Source: Anaerolineae bacterium
GTDB lineage: Bacteria; Chloroflexota; Anaerolineae; UBA4142; SHND01
NCBI GenBank assembly: GCA_020851635.1
Contig: JADZCJ010000044.1
Span: 62,001-126,000 of the forward strand
DNA: 64,000 nt
Direction of reading: 5' to 3'
The position numbers and the translations under genes were made by a program. The notes under the pieces were generated by a model. That model did not search any database and was not told where the DNA came from. It worked only from the letters and a program-made list of their open reading frames with translations. Below are positions 1 to 7,954 of this stretch, piece by piece (the stretch's first letter is position 1; every line of letters starts with the position of its first letter).

Positions 1-154
1 GGCGGGTTGCCCGTCGGTCCGGGTCCCGCGTGGGACGCGGGGTTTCCGTCGCCGATTCCTGCATCGGCGGCGCGGCGTTCGCCCAATTATTTGCGAGAAA
101 CAATGCAAGCAGCAATGCGCCCAGAGTTACAAAAACAAGAATTTGTCTCGGCAT
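1..154 (-). CDS. Exported protein, N-terminal fragment
   Basis: Reading the minus strand from an ATG at 154 gives an open frame of 51 codons that runs off the left edge of the window. The first ~28 residues (MPRQILVFVTLGALLLALFL, then ANNWANAA) form a signal peptide with a hydrophobic core and a plausible AxA cleavage site. The start of the mature protein is rich in Thr, Pro, Arg and Glu, like a low-complexity linker. GGAAAG-type ribosome-binding sequence precedes the ATG. Too little is present to name a family. Confidence 0.6.
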   Translation of the reverse strand, partial: MPRQILVFVTLGALLLALFLANNWANAAPPMQESATETPRPTRDPDRRATR

Positions 155-328
155 GATTCCTAACTTTCCTGAACTTGAGCGGACCCCTCCGTCCGCCGCT
201 TGGTTGTATCCTCGTTCACCTGACGTGTGTGGTGTGCGGCGCGCTGCGGCGAGCGTGCCCTACACGCAATCAAAAATATGACTCACACCACGACGAGTGT
301 AGCATGGGGGCAAAGAATCAACAAATGG

Positions 329-334
329 TATAAT
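329..334 (+). promoter_or_regulatory. Possible -10 box for the rpiB operon
   Basis: A perfect TATAAT lies 94 bases before the rpiB-like start codon, in the divergent gap between the exported protein and rpiB. No convincing -35 box is seen at the right spacing, so only the -10 is offered. The rest of the gap (155-428) shows no gene. Confidence 0.35.
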
Positions 335-428
335 TTGCCTATTACAGCGTAAAATTCACTGTATTTTTGGCGCCCGGCGCTCGCGCACGCCGCATGTCAC
401 GGGCGAAACGCTCGCACACAGGAAACGT

Positions 429-896
429 ATGAAACTTGCCGTTGGTTCCGACGAAAAAAACCATTTTACCGATATGCTCGTCGCCGAGCTCGAAAAACGC
501 GGGCATCAGGTGACCCTGCTGGGTCCCCTGCGCGGCGACGCGCTGAATTGGACGCAGGTTGCGCAGGCGGCTGCCGAACGCGTGGCAGAGCAGCAGAGCG
601 ATGAAGGCATCCTGTGCTGTTGGACGGGCACGGGCGTATGTCTTGCCGCCAACAAAGTTCCGGGCATCCGCGCCGCCCTTTGTCACGACGCCGAGACCGC
701 CAGGGGCGCGCGGCTTTGGAATCATGCCAATGTCCTCTGTCTCAGTCTGCGCAGCACCTCCGAAACAGTGGCGCGCGAAATTCTCGACGCCTGGTTCGAC
801 ACGCCTGTCGGGACCGACCCGGCAGACGTGCTCGCGGTCGAGCAGGTCGCGCTCCTTGAAAACAAATACGCGCGCGTCCGGCATCCCGCCGGGTAA
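429..896 (+). CDS. rpiB: RpiB/LacAB-type sugar-phosphate isomerase
   Basis: 155-residue protein of the RpiB/LacA/LacB fold, whose members interconvert ribose 5-phosphate and ribulose 5-phosphate or related aldose/ketose phosphates. The signature is clear: CCWTGTG (63-69), AANKVPGIRAALCHD (73-87) and the following NHANVLCL (98-105). The usual GTG(I/T)G glycine after the catalytic Cys64 is replaced by Trp, which marks a subfamily rather than classical RpiB, so the exact substrate is open. AGGAAA lies 7 bases before the ATG. Its stop codon overlaps the next start (TAATG), so it is probably co-translated with the methyltransferase. Confidence 0.8.
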   Translation: MKLAVGSDEKNHFTDMLVAELEKRGHQVTLLGPLRGDALNWTQVAQAAAERVAEQQSDEGILCCWTGTGVCLAANKVPGIRAALCHDAETARGARLWNHANVLCLSLRSTSETVAREILDAWFDTPVGTDPADVLAVEQVALLENKYARVRHPAG

Positions 897-1585
897 TGGC
901 GCCGACGGACTCGCCCACCCGGACACCCCTCCGCGCTCTCGTCCGTCGGGGGTTGGACCTGCTCTATACCCATTTCGCGTTTGCCTACGACCTCGTCAGC
1001 GCGCTGGTCTCGCGCGGCGAATGGCGCGCCTGGACGCGCGCCTGCATCCCCTTCATTCAAGGCACGCGCATCCTCGAAATCGCGCACGGCTCTGGCAACC
1101 TGCACCTCGATCTAGACGCGGCGGGTTTCAAACCCACCGGCATTGACCTTTCGCCTCAAATGGGCGCGCTCACACACAAAAAATTCCGCGCCCATTCGCT
1201 TCCCCTGCCCCGTCTCGTCCGCGCGCGCGTGCAAACGCTCCCCTTTCCCGCCGCGTCCTTTTCCACCCTCATCATGACGTTTCCGCCCGGGTTTGTTTAC
1301 GATCTCGACGCGATGCGCGAGTTGTGGCGCGTTCTGGAACCGCGCGGGACGCTCTTGTGGGTGGACGCGCCGGTCATTTACCCGCGCGACGTGTGGTCGC
1401 GATTTTTGAATTGGATGTTTCTTGTCACGGGCGGCTGCGCCAACCCCGAGAGGGATGAAATCGGGCGCCTCGTGAGCGAATCGCACGATGGCGCGCTGTG
1501 GCAGATGTGGACATGGCGGGTAGAACGGGTAGAATCAAAATACAGCGCCGTGCATGTGTTTGTGGGCATCAAGAATGAGGATTAA
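896..1585 (+). CDS. Class I SAM-dependent methyltransferase
   Basis: 229 residues. Motif I, ILEIAHGSGNL, lies at about 59-69 (the usual EhGxGxG reads EIAHGSG), followed by an acidic motif II region (GIDLSPQMG) and FPPGFVYDLDAMRELWRVLEPRGTL, the usual post-motif III block. The substrate cannot be told. The ATG shares a base with the rpiB stop, so the two genes form a translationally coupled pair. A rich run of Arg/Trp near the C-terminus is unremarkable. Confidence 0.75.
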   Translation: MAPTDSPTRTPLRALVRRGLDLLYTHFAFAYDLVSALVSRGEWRAWTRACIPFIQGTRILEIAHGSGNLHLDLDAAGFKPTGIDLSPQMGALTHKKFRAHSLPLPRLVRARVQTLPFPAASFSTLIMTFPPGFVYDLDAMRELWRVLEPRGTLLWVDAPVIYPRDVWSRFLNWMFLVTGGCANPERDEIGRLVSESHDGALWQMWTWRVERVESKYSAVHVFVGIKNED

Positions 1586-1646
1586 AATCAACAACAGTAT
1601 TGATATTGACGATTCCCGCCCCGCTTTTCGCCCGGAAAGAATACTA

Positions 1647-2480
1647 ATGCAAGAACACTATATCGAAATAAACGGCTGGCGCACGCGCTATGTCACGGCA
1701 GGCAGGCGCGGTCCCGCCGTTATCCTCCTACACGGGCTGGGCGCGTCCCTCGAATCCTGGCATCTGAATGTGGACGCGCTCGGCGAATCCTGTCGCGTCT
1801 TTGCGCCGGATATTGTCTATTTTGGCAAGAGCGCCAAGCCGGAACGTGATCCCGAATACAAAGACTTTGTTGATTTCTGCCGATATTTTATGGACGCGTT
1901 CGACCTCGAGCGCGCGCTCCTGGTCGGCAACTCGATGGGCGGCATGATCGCCGCCAAAGCGGCGATGCTCTATCCCGAACGCGTGGCGGGCGTCGCGCTC
2001 GTCAATTCGGCGGGGTTTGGCAGGGACCTGGCATGGTGGCTTCGCATCCGCACGCTCATTGACGTGCGCTCGGGCGGAGCGCCCCCCACATGGCTCGCCC
2101 GCATCGGCTTGCGCGCCATCTTTGACGATCCCGCACGCGTTTCGGACCAGGTTATCGAGACGCTCGTGAAAGTTGAATTGGACCCCGATTCCATGCGTAC
2201 GGCGCGCCGCGTGCTCAATATCGGCGTTGACTGGCGCGGACTCAAACCCTACGTGATGCAAGAGATTCACGATTCCGCAGACCGGATTCAAGCGCCCACG
2301 CTTATCATTTGGGGCAAACAAGACCGCGTGCTTCCGTTGCACCATGCTTTTGCCGCCCGCAAAAAGATTCCGCACGCCCGCCTGCACCTCTTTGAGCGGT
2401 GCGGGCATACGCCCCAGCTCGAATATCCAAAACAGTTCAACGCGTTGATTCAAGAATTTGCGCAAGAGGTCCTGGCGTAG
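1647..2480 (+). CDS. Alpha/beta hydrolase
   Basis: 277 residues with a complete alpha/beta-hydrolase catalytic set: oxyanion HGLG near 30, nucleophile elbow GNSMGG near 93-98, acid in the IIWGKQD strand near 225-231, and the catalytic His in CGHTPQLE near 252. The family includes esterases, C-C bond hydrolases and haloalkane dehalogenase-like enzymes, and the sequence does not settle which. I chose the ATG at 1647, preceded by GAAAGA. A longer frame upstream would overlap the methyltransferase and add a non-family N-terminus. It is probably the third gene of the rpiB operon. Confidence 0.8.
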   Translation: MQEHYIEINGWRTRYVTAGRRGPAVILLHGLGASLESWHLNVDALGESCRVFAPDIVYFGKSAKPERDPEYKDFVDFCRYFMDAFDLERALLVGNSMGGMIAAKAAMLYPERVAGVALVNSAGFGRDLAWWLRIRTLIDVRSGGAPPTWLARIGLRAIFDDPARVSDQVIETLVKVELDPDSMRTARRVLNIGVDWRGLKPYVMQEIHDSADRIQAPTLIIWGKQDRVLPLHHAFAARKKIPHARLHLFERCGHTPQLEYPKQFNALIQEFAQEVLA

Positions 2481-2504
2481 CGCGCGCCGGTCGTTCGTCC
2501 AAAA

Positions 2505-2534
2505 AAGAGACCCGTTCCTGCGAACGGGTCTCTT
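2505..2534. terminator. Bidirectional intrinsic terminator
   Basis: Perfect 13-bp stem (AAGAGACCCGTTC / GAACGGGTCTCTT) with a CTGC loop and an A-run on the plus-strand left flank. It lies between the converging hydrolase and lhr genes and overlaps the lhr stop codon. Confidence 0.8.
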
Positions 2535-5500
2535 ATTTGCGCCACAACTCCATTCCTTTCGGGATGCGATAAAAGCCCAACTCTTGGAGCAGCCCTTCGC
2601 CCGGCGTGCCCAACACATTGCCCTCATTCCATTCCCTCACCATCACATGCCGCGGCGCATTCGCCCGCATAAAAAACTCGCGCAGCGCGGCGCGCACCTC
2701 TGCCGGCTCGGTCTCGGGCGGGACCGTCAGCCGTTCGCCGTTCTCGTGCGCGATCAAGACCGGCGCTCCTGCCGCCAAAACAATGTGCGTCGAGGGAACG
2801 CGCGCAAATCCCAAGCCGCTCCCCTCGCCGCCAAATACATTTGCCGGGTCGGTCGCGTTCAGCGTATACAGCGCGCGCTTGGCGTCCGCCCCGCGCGGCA
2901 GCGCGCGCAGTTGTTCCACCGCATCGGGCAGCGCGTATTGCAGACCCAACATCCCCTGCACAAAGACGCCGCGTCGCACCTGCCCGCGCCATTCCATCCT
3001 CTGCCATTCGGCATACACCAGCTCCGGATCGGGCGTCTCTTGACGGTCAAGCGCCAAACGCGTCACGACGCCATATCTTTGCAGCAAGAGCCGCGCCCAC
3101 TTTTCGGCGCGCTCTTCTTTCGTCAACGGCGCGCCCAAAATGCCCGCGCGGTGCGTCAGCGTCCAGCGCCCCTTCCACGGTGTCGCCTGCTGCGCAATCG
3201 AGCGTTGAATCCGGTCCATCGTCCGCCGTTTCGCCTCGCGATAACGCGTCATTTTCATCGGACGCGGTCCGAGACGCTCGTTCAAGTCCGTTTCCAATCC
3301 ACTCGACAGCTTGCGCGGCGGCGCGTCCAACTTGCCGGTTCGCACGACCGCCCCGTGCTCGACCAGATTTCGCAGCGTCGCGATTTGGTCGTTGGTCACC
3401 AACCCGCGCAGCGTCAGCTCCACCAGCGCGTGCGCCAGTTCCTCACCCTTGAGCCGGGTCCCGCTCTGTATATCGGTCGCAAACGACGCCCCTTCCTCTT
3501 TCAAAAACTCGTATGCCGTGTTCGCGCTCGCGCCCAAGTCCTCCGTGCGGGGTTCGGACATGAATAGCGCGCCTTTGCCGCGCGCAAAAAACCGGACCCG
3601 CATTCGTTTCGGGTCGTTCCCCTCGGCGACCCAGACCCATCCGCCGTTCTCGGTCGCCGCATCCAGGTCTTGCGACGCATAATTCGCCACGCGCGCCGGC
3701 AAAATATCACGCTCCCACACCGCGCCGCCCAACGCCGCGCCGCGCAGCTGTGCGAGCACCGTTTCCGTCGCATCCTCATCACGCAAACGCGTCTCGGGAT
3801 GCAAATGCTGCCAGCGCGCGACAAAATCCGCATACGCATACAACGAAACGGGCTGCACCTCGCCGCGCAGAACGCTCAAGGTGCGCCGATGGATCTGCTC
3901 CAGCAAATGCGTTTCCAGATACTCGTCGCGTTCCCGCACCGTAAAATGCCCCTGCGCGAGTTCGCCCGTCCGCACCAGGCGCGTCAGCGTTTCATCCAGC
4001 CATCCTTCCGCAAACCCATATCGCGCCAGAATTTCATCCCGCGTCACCGGCGCGCTCGTATTCAAGAACCGCCGCAGCACATCCGTCTCGCGCGCCACAT
4101 CCGCATACTCGTCGCGCAGCTCCACCGGCACAAGTCGCCCCCCCGCCTCGACGATTCTCCCCTCACGCGCCAGCTCGTCAATCCACACATTCCCATCGCC
4201 CGCGCTCCGCGCCAGCAATTCCTCGCGCGTCAGGTCGCCCGCTTCGCGCAAATAAATCGCCAGTTCTTCCTTGCTCCGCGCCTGATAACCGAACGCCGTA
4301 TGCTGTGCTCGCGCAATCACCTGCGCGACCGCTTCGGGCTTGAGCAGTTCGCTCCACTCGACGCCCTGCATCACATCTTGCAGCGCCTGACGCGGCGCCG
4401 CCAACATTTGCAGACTGCGCTCTGCTTTGGGGGCGTCCCATTCATACAGATAAGTGCTGACAAAATTAAACATCAGCGCCGCTGCCACGGGGGACGGCGT
4501 CACCGATTCGTGCGTCACCACGCGAATCTCGCCTGACGCGATCCGGTTCAATACCAGTTCCAGATGCGGCAGATCAAACACATCGCTCAGCACATCGCGA
4601 TAGGTCTCGATCACGATTGGAAAATCAGGGAAACTTTTTACATATGCCAGCAGGTCTTTGGCTCTGAGTCGTTGTAACCAGAACGGGGTTCGTTTGCCTG
4701 CGCGCGGTTTGCTGAGCAGCAGGGCGCGACCCGCATTCATGCGAAACTGTGCGCCAAACGTCGCGGATTCGGGCAGCTCGCGCAAGATCCGTTCGCGCGC
4801 CTCGGCGGCGCTCAGCTGCGTAATCATCGCCGACGGCGCGTCGCCTTGAAACTCTTGCAAGCGCAAGATGATGCCATCGTCGTTCGTCATGACCTCGGGC
4901 GTAACGCCCAACTGTTCGCGCAACGCGCTCGTCAGCGCGACCGCCCAGGCGCCGTTCACGCGCCCGCCATAGGGCGAATGAATGACCACGTGCGGGTCGC
5001 CGACAGTGTTTTGACAAGTCTCGACAATGATCGTCCTGTCCGACGAAATCGCGCCCAACGACTGCACCTGTGACGCGACATAATCCGCGAGATTGACCGC
5101 CGACCGCCGGTCCAACGCATATTCGGTCTCCAGCCATTCCAGCACGCGCGCATCGGCGGGCACAGCTTGGCGGCTTGCGCCGACGCCAACACCCCCTCCG
5201 GCGCTGTGCTCGATCCGCTCTTGAACCTCGCGGCGGAATTTGCCGATGCGTTCGCCCAATTCAAACGGACGCCACGGCGCATCCCCGCGCCAGAACGGCA
5301 TGCGCGGCACCGACCCCGCCGCGTCGCTCACAATCACGCGGTCGTCTTTGATTTCCAGCGCGCGCCAGACCTGCGACCCCAGCAAAAAGTTGTCTCCGGG
5401 ACGCGTCTCAAGCACAAACTCTTCGTCCAGCTCGCCGATCCGCGTCTTGTTGTCCGCCAGATAGACCTTGTATTGACCTGTGTCAGGAATCGTGCCCACG

Positions 5501-7248
5501 TTGGAAATCGCCAAAAGCCGCGACCCCGGCAGCGCGCTCAGCCGGTTGTGAACGCGATCCCACGCGATCTTGGGACGCAGCGCCGAAACGACACGCGCGC
5601 CCGGCTCGTCCAAAAAATACTTGCCCGTCAGCATCTCCAGGACCGAATCATATGCGGCATGTGAAAGGGCATGATACGGATATGCGCCTCGCGCCAGGTT
5701 GAACAATTCGTCCGCATCCCAATCTTGCATCGCCACGCACGCCACAATTTGTTGCGCCAGCACGTCGAGGGCGTTTTGCGGTGTGTGGGTCGGTTCAACA
5801 TCGCCCTCCAACATCCCGCGCACAATCGCCGCCGCTTCCGCGAGGTCTTCGCGGAATGTGGCATAGATCTTGCCCCGACTCGTCTGCCCCACCAGATGCC
5901 CCGAACGTCCCACGCGCTGCAAGCCCTGCGCCACGCTCTTGGGCGACTGGAGCTGCACCACCAGGCCTATCGAACCGATATCAATGCCCAATTCCAGCGA
6001 GCTCGTCCCCACCAGCGCGGGCAGTTCGCCTTGCTTGAGTTGCTCTTCCATCTCGTGCCGCGCCTGGCGGGACATACTCCCGTGATGCGCGCGAATCGGT
6101 CCCTGCGCCCCGATGGCAAAAATCCCGCGGTCACGCATCTTGCCGCCGGGCGCAAGGATGGCGGGACTGCCGGGTTCGACCTCTTCGGTCAGTTCGGCTT
6201 CCAGCTGCGCGTTCAAGCGGTCGGCGGTGCGCTCTGCCAGTCTGCGGCTGTTGGCAAAGACCAGGGTCGTGTCATGCGTGCGGATATCATTCAACACTTG
6301 CGGCACGACATGGGGCCAGATCGAGTCCGTTCCGCCCAGCTGCCGAAAATCATCCACCACCGTCACGACCTGCAAGTCCAGGTCCTTTTTGTATCGCGCA
6401 TCCACGACGGTCACAGGACGCGGCTCACCGTTTTTATACCCTCCCAAAAACCGCGCGACCTCATCCAGCGGCTTGATGGTTGCCGAAAGCCCGATCCTCT
6501 GAACCGGCTGCTGCGCGACCTCGCACATGCGCTCCAGCGTCAGCGCCAGATGCGCCCCGCGCTTGTTGCCCGCGAGGGTGTGAATCTCGTCCACGATGAC
6601 CGTGCGCGTCGCGCGAAACAATTCGCGGGCGCGCGGGCTGGTCAGCATCAGATAAAGCGATTCGGGGGTTGTGATCAGAATATGCGGAGGATGTTTCAAC
6701 ATGTCGGCGCGTGTTTTGGCGGGTGTGTCACCGGTCCGGACCGCCGCGCGAATCTGCGGCAGCGCGACCCGTTCACCCGACTCGGTCGTCAATCCCGCCG
6801 GCATTGCCCGCGTCGCATACTCCCAAAGCCCTTCCAGCGGCACGCGCAAATTTCGCTCGACATCATTATTCAACGCCTTGAGCGGCGATACATACACCAA
6901 CTGCACGCCCTCATTCTCACCCCGGGACTTGGACTTTGTCCTTTTCTTGTCCGGCTTGGAACCTGTTTCTGTGTTTCCTTGTTGTCCGGTTTCCTCCTGC
7001 GCTTTTGTCGTCTGTCCTTTGTCATTCGCCATTCGCCCGTCATCGCCCGTCGCCCGGCGATACAGTTCATCAATTCCCCACAGAAACGCCGCAAGCGTTT
7101 TGCCCGAGCCGGTGGGCGCGAGAATCAACGTGTGTTCGCCGCGTTGAATCGGCAGCCAGCCCTGCGCCTGCGGGGGTGTTGGTTCGCCAAATGTCGCGCG
7201 AAACCAGGCGCGCGTAAGGGGTGAGAATTGTTCCAGTGCGTCGCTCAT
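2533..7248 (-). CDS. lhr: Lhr-type ATP-dependent DNA/RNA helicase
   Basis: 1571 residues, the size of full-length Lhr (large helicase-related), a superfamily 2 3'-5' helicase linked to DNA repair. The Walker A motif APTGSGKT is at 44-51, the DEIH Walker B box at 220-223, SAT near 255, and the second RecA domain carries the LGIDIG and QRVGRSGH motifs. These are followed by the Lhr core and the long Lhr C-terminal region. I chose the ATG at 7248 (MSDALEQFSP), where homology begins; an upstream start would add 64 unrelated residues. Residues ~66-113, between Walker A and motif Ia, are an unusually long hydrophilic insert rich in Lys, Thr, Gln and Gly, partly encoded by heptamer repeats. Strong ribosome-binding sequence is absent. 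Confidence 0.93.
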   Translation of the reverse strand: MSDALEQFSPLTRAWFRATFGEPTPPQAQGWLPIQRGEHTLILAPTGSGKTLAAFLWGIDELYRRATGDDGRMANDKGQTTKAQEETGQQGNTETGSKPDKKRTKSKSRGENEGVQLVYVSPLKALNNDVERNLRVPLEGLWEYATRAMPAGLTTESGERVALPQIRAAVRTGDTPAKTRADMLKHPPHILITTPESLYLMLTSPRARELFRATRTVIVDEIHTLAGNKRGAHLALTLERMCEVAQQPVQRIGLSATIKPLDEVARFLGGYKNGEPRPVTVVDARYKKDLDLQVVTVVDDFRQLGGTDSIWPHVVPQVLNDIRTHDTTLVFANSRRLAERTADRLNAQLEAELTEEVEPGSPAILAPGGKMRDRGIFAIGAQGPIRAHHGSMSRQARHEMEEQLKQGELPALVGTSSLELGIDIGSIGLVVQLQSPKSVAQGLQRVGRSGHLVGQTSRGKIYATFREDLAEAAAIVRGMLEGDVEPTHTPQNALDVLAQQIVACVAMQDWDADELFNLARGAYPYHALSHAAYDSVLEMLTGKYFLDEPGARVVSALRPKIAWDRVHNRLSALPGSRLLAISNVGTIPDTGQYKVYLADNKTRIGELDEEFVLETRPGDNFLLGSQVWRALEIKDDRVIVSDAAGSVPRMPFWRGDAPWRPFELGERIGKFRREVQERIEHSAGGGVGVGASRQAVPADARVLEWLETEYALDRRSAVNLADYVASQVQSLGAISSDRTIIVETCQNTVGDPHVVIHSPYGGRVNGAWAVALTSALREQLGVTPEVMTNDDGIILRLQEFQGDAPSAMITQLSAAEARERILRELPESATFGAQFRMNAGRALLLSKPRAGKRTPFWLQRLRAKDLLAYVKSFPDFPIVIETYRDVLSDVFDLPHLELVLNRIASGEIRVVTHESVTPSPVAAALMFNFVSTYLYEWDAPKAERSLQMLAAPRQALQDVMQGVEWSELLKPEAVAQVIARAQHTAFGYQARSKEELAIYLREAGDLTREELLARSAGDGNVWIDELAREGRIVEAGGRLVPVELRDEYADVARETDVLRRFLNTSAPVTRDEILARYGFAEGWLDETLTRLVRTGELAQGHFTVRERDEYLETHLLEQIHRRTLSVLRGEVQPVSLYAYADFVARWQHLHPETRLRDEDATETVLAQLRGAALGGAVWERDILPARVANYASQDLDAATENGGWVWVAEGNDPKRMRVRFFARGKGALFMSEPRTEDLGASANTAYEFLKEEGASFATDIQSGTRLKGEELAHALVELTLRGLVTNDQIATLRNLVEHGAVVRTGKLDAPPRKLSSGLETDLNERLGPRPMKMTRYREAKRRTMDRIQRSIAQQATPWKGRWTLTHRAGILGAPLTKEERAEKWARLLLQRYGVVTRLALDRQETPDPELVYAEWQRMEWRGQVRRGVFVQGMLGLQYALPDAVEQLRALPRGADAKRALYTLNATDPANVFGGEGSGLGFARVPSTHIVLAAGAPVLIAHENGERLTVPPETEPAEVRAALREFFMRANAPRHVMVREWNEGNVLGTPGEGLLQELGFYRIPKGMELWRK
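7004..7059. repeat. Heptamer tandem repeat inside lhr
   Basis: Eight degenerate 7-base units on the plus strand (TTTGTCG, TCTGTCC, TTTGTCA, TTCGCCA, TTCGCCC and so on). They encode part of the non-conserved Lhr insert. The same 7-base periodicity may extend left to about 6962. Confidence 0.6.
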
Positions 7249-7382
7249 TTTGTTTTCGGGACCACGAACGGAGGGCGGATTGCCTGAACCCGGCTCTGCC
7301 AGGACGGCATCAATTTGTCTCGGCATCCGCGGTCTCTGTTGCTCCAATTTTACTACAAGGTGCGAGTGCCACAGAACAAAAA

Positions 7383-7412
7383 ATGCGACGGCACGCGCGG
7401 GCGCCGTCGCAT
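7383..7412 (-). terminator. Intrinsic terminator of the dodecin gene
   Basis: On the minus strand, ATGCGACGGC pairs with GCCGTCGCAT and is followed by a T-rich tract (A-run at 7377-7383 on the plus strand). It lies 25 bases beyond the dodecin stop codon. Confidence 0.8.
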
Positions 7413-7436
7413 CTCGTTCTGTTGGGCTGACGGGAC

Positions 7437-7661
7437 TCAATCGTCGTCCATGTCAACATGATACTTGAATGACACCGTCACCCGTGCCCGATACGCCAAT
7501 ATCTTGCCTTCCTCGATCTGCATGTCCAGCTTGCTCACCTCGGCGATGCGAATGTCCTTGAGCGATTTCATCGCCGTTTCTACCGCATTGCGCGCCGCCT
7601 GTTCCCACGACTCGCTGCTCGTCCCGACTAGTTCGATGAGCTTGTAAACACTGTCTGCCAT
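7437..7661 (-). CDS. Dodecin-like protein
   Basis: 74 residues over the full length of the dodecin family (small proteins that form 12-subunit hollow shells, many binding flavin). The family pattern is obvious: YKLIELVGTSSESWEQAARNAV at the N-terminus, then IEEGKILAYRARVTVSFKY. The flavin-stacking Trp of classical dodecins (in the R-W-F-E-V segment) is Ile39 here (RIAEV), so flavin binding is doubtful. Dodecin-like proteins with this RIAEV segment are, as far as I recall, widespread. GGAGCA precedes the start. It is monocistronic with its own terminator. Confidence 0.88.
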   Translation of the reverse strand: MADSVYKLIELVGTSSESWEQAARNAVETAMKSLKDIRIAEVSKLDMQIEEGKILAYRARVTVSFKYHVDMDDD

Positions 7662-7796
7662 AATGCTCCTTTCGTCATTGAATTTGCAAACTCTGCAGCT
7701 GCAAGCATCTTGGATGCGCGCATCATGGATGCGCGCGTCGCTGCTCGGCTAAATTGTCGCGCAGTCCCCTGAGGAACGCAAGCCCAAATCCGCTGG

Positions 7797-7890
7797 TAGT
7801 GCAACAACATGAGATTGCGGGGTTGAGCGTCGAGTTTTGCAACTCGCGTGCCATCTCTTGACTCGGCAATTTCATCATGTTGTTGCGCTA
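7797..7890. repeat. Long inverted repeat upstream of HMG-CoA reductase
   Basis: The outer arms TAGTGCAACAACATGA (7797-7812) and TCATGTTGTTGCGCTA (7875-7890) pair with one mismatch. Pairing continues imperfectly inward (GATTGCGG against the complement of CGGCAATT), and a small hairpin GAGTTTTGCAACTC sits near the centre. It fills most of the gap between the divergent dodecin and reductase genes and ends just before the reductase promoter. Confidence 0.65.
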
Positions 7891-7894
7891 GTCC

Positions 7895-7924
7895 TTGCCG
7901 CGCGCCGACGATTTGTGTTACACT
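7895..7924 (+). promoter_or_regulatory. Sigma-70-like promoter for HMG-CoA reductase
   Basis: TTGCCG (7895-7900), an 18-base spacer and TACACT (7919-7924). The predicted transcript would start about 25 bases before the ATG, leaving just room for the AGGAG at 7943-7947. Confidence 0.55.
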
Positions 7925-7954
7925 CTTGCCACCTGGCTGACAAAGGAGCAACGT

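Noticed and set aside
5671-7224. Long 517-codon open frame on the plus strand opposite lhr
   Set aside because: Composition is Arg/His/Gln/Pro-rich with no family motifs. It is the antisense shadow of the GC-rich lhr gene, whose own frame shows full helicase motifs.
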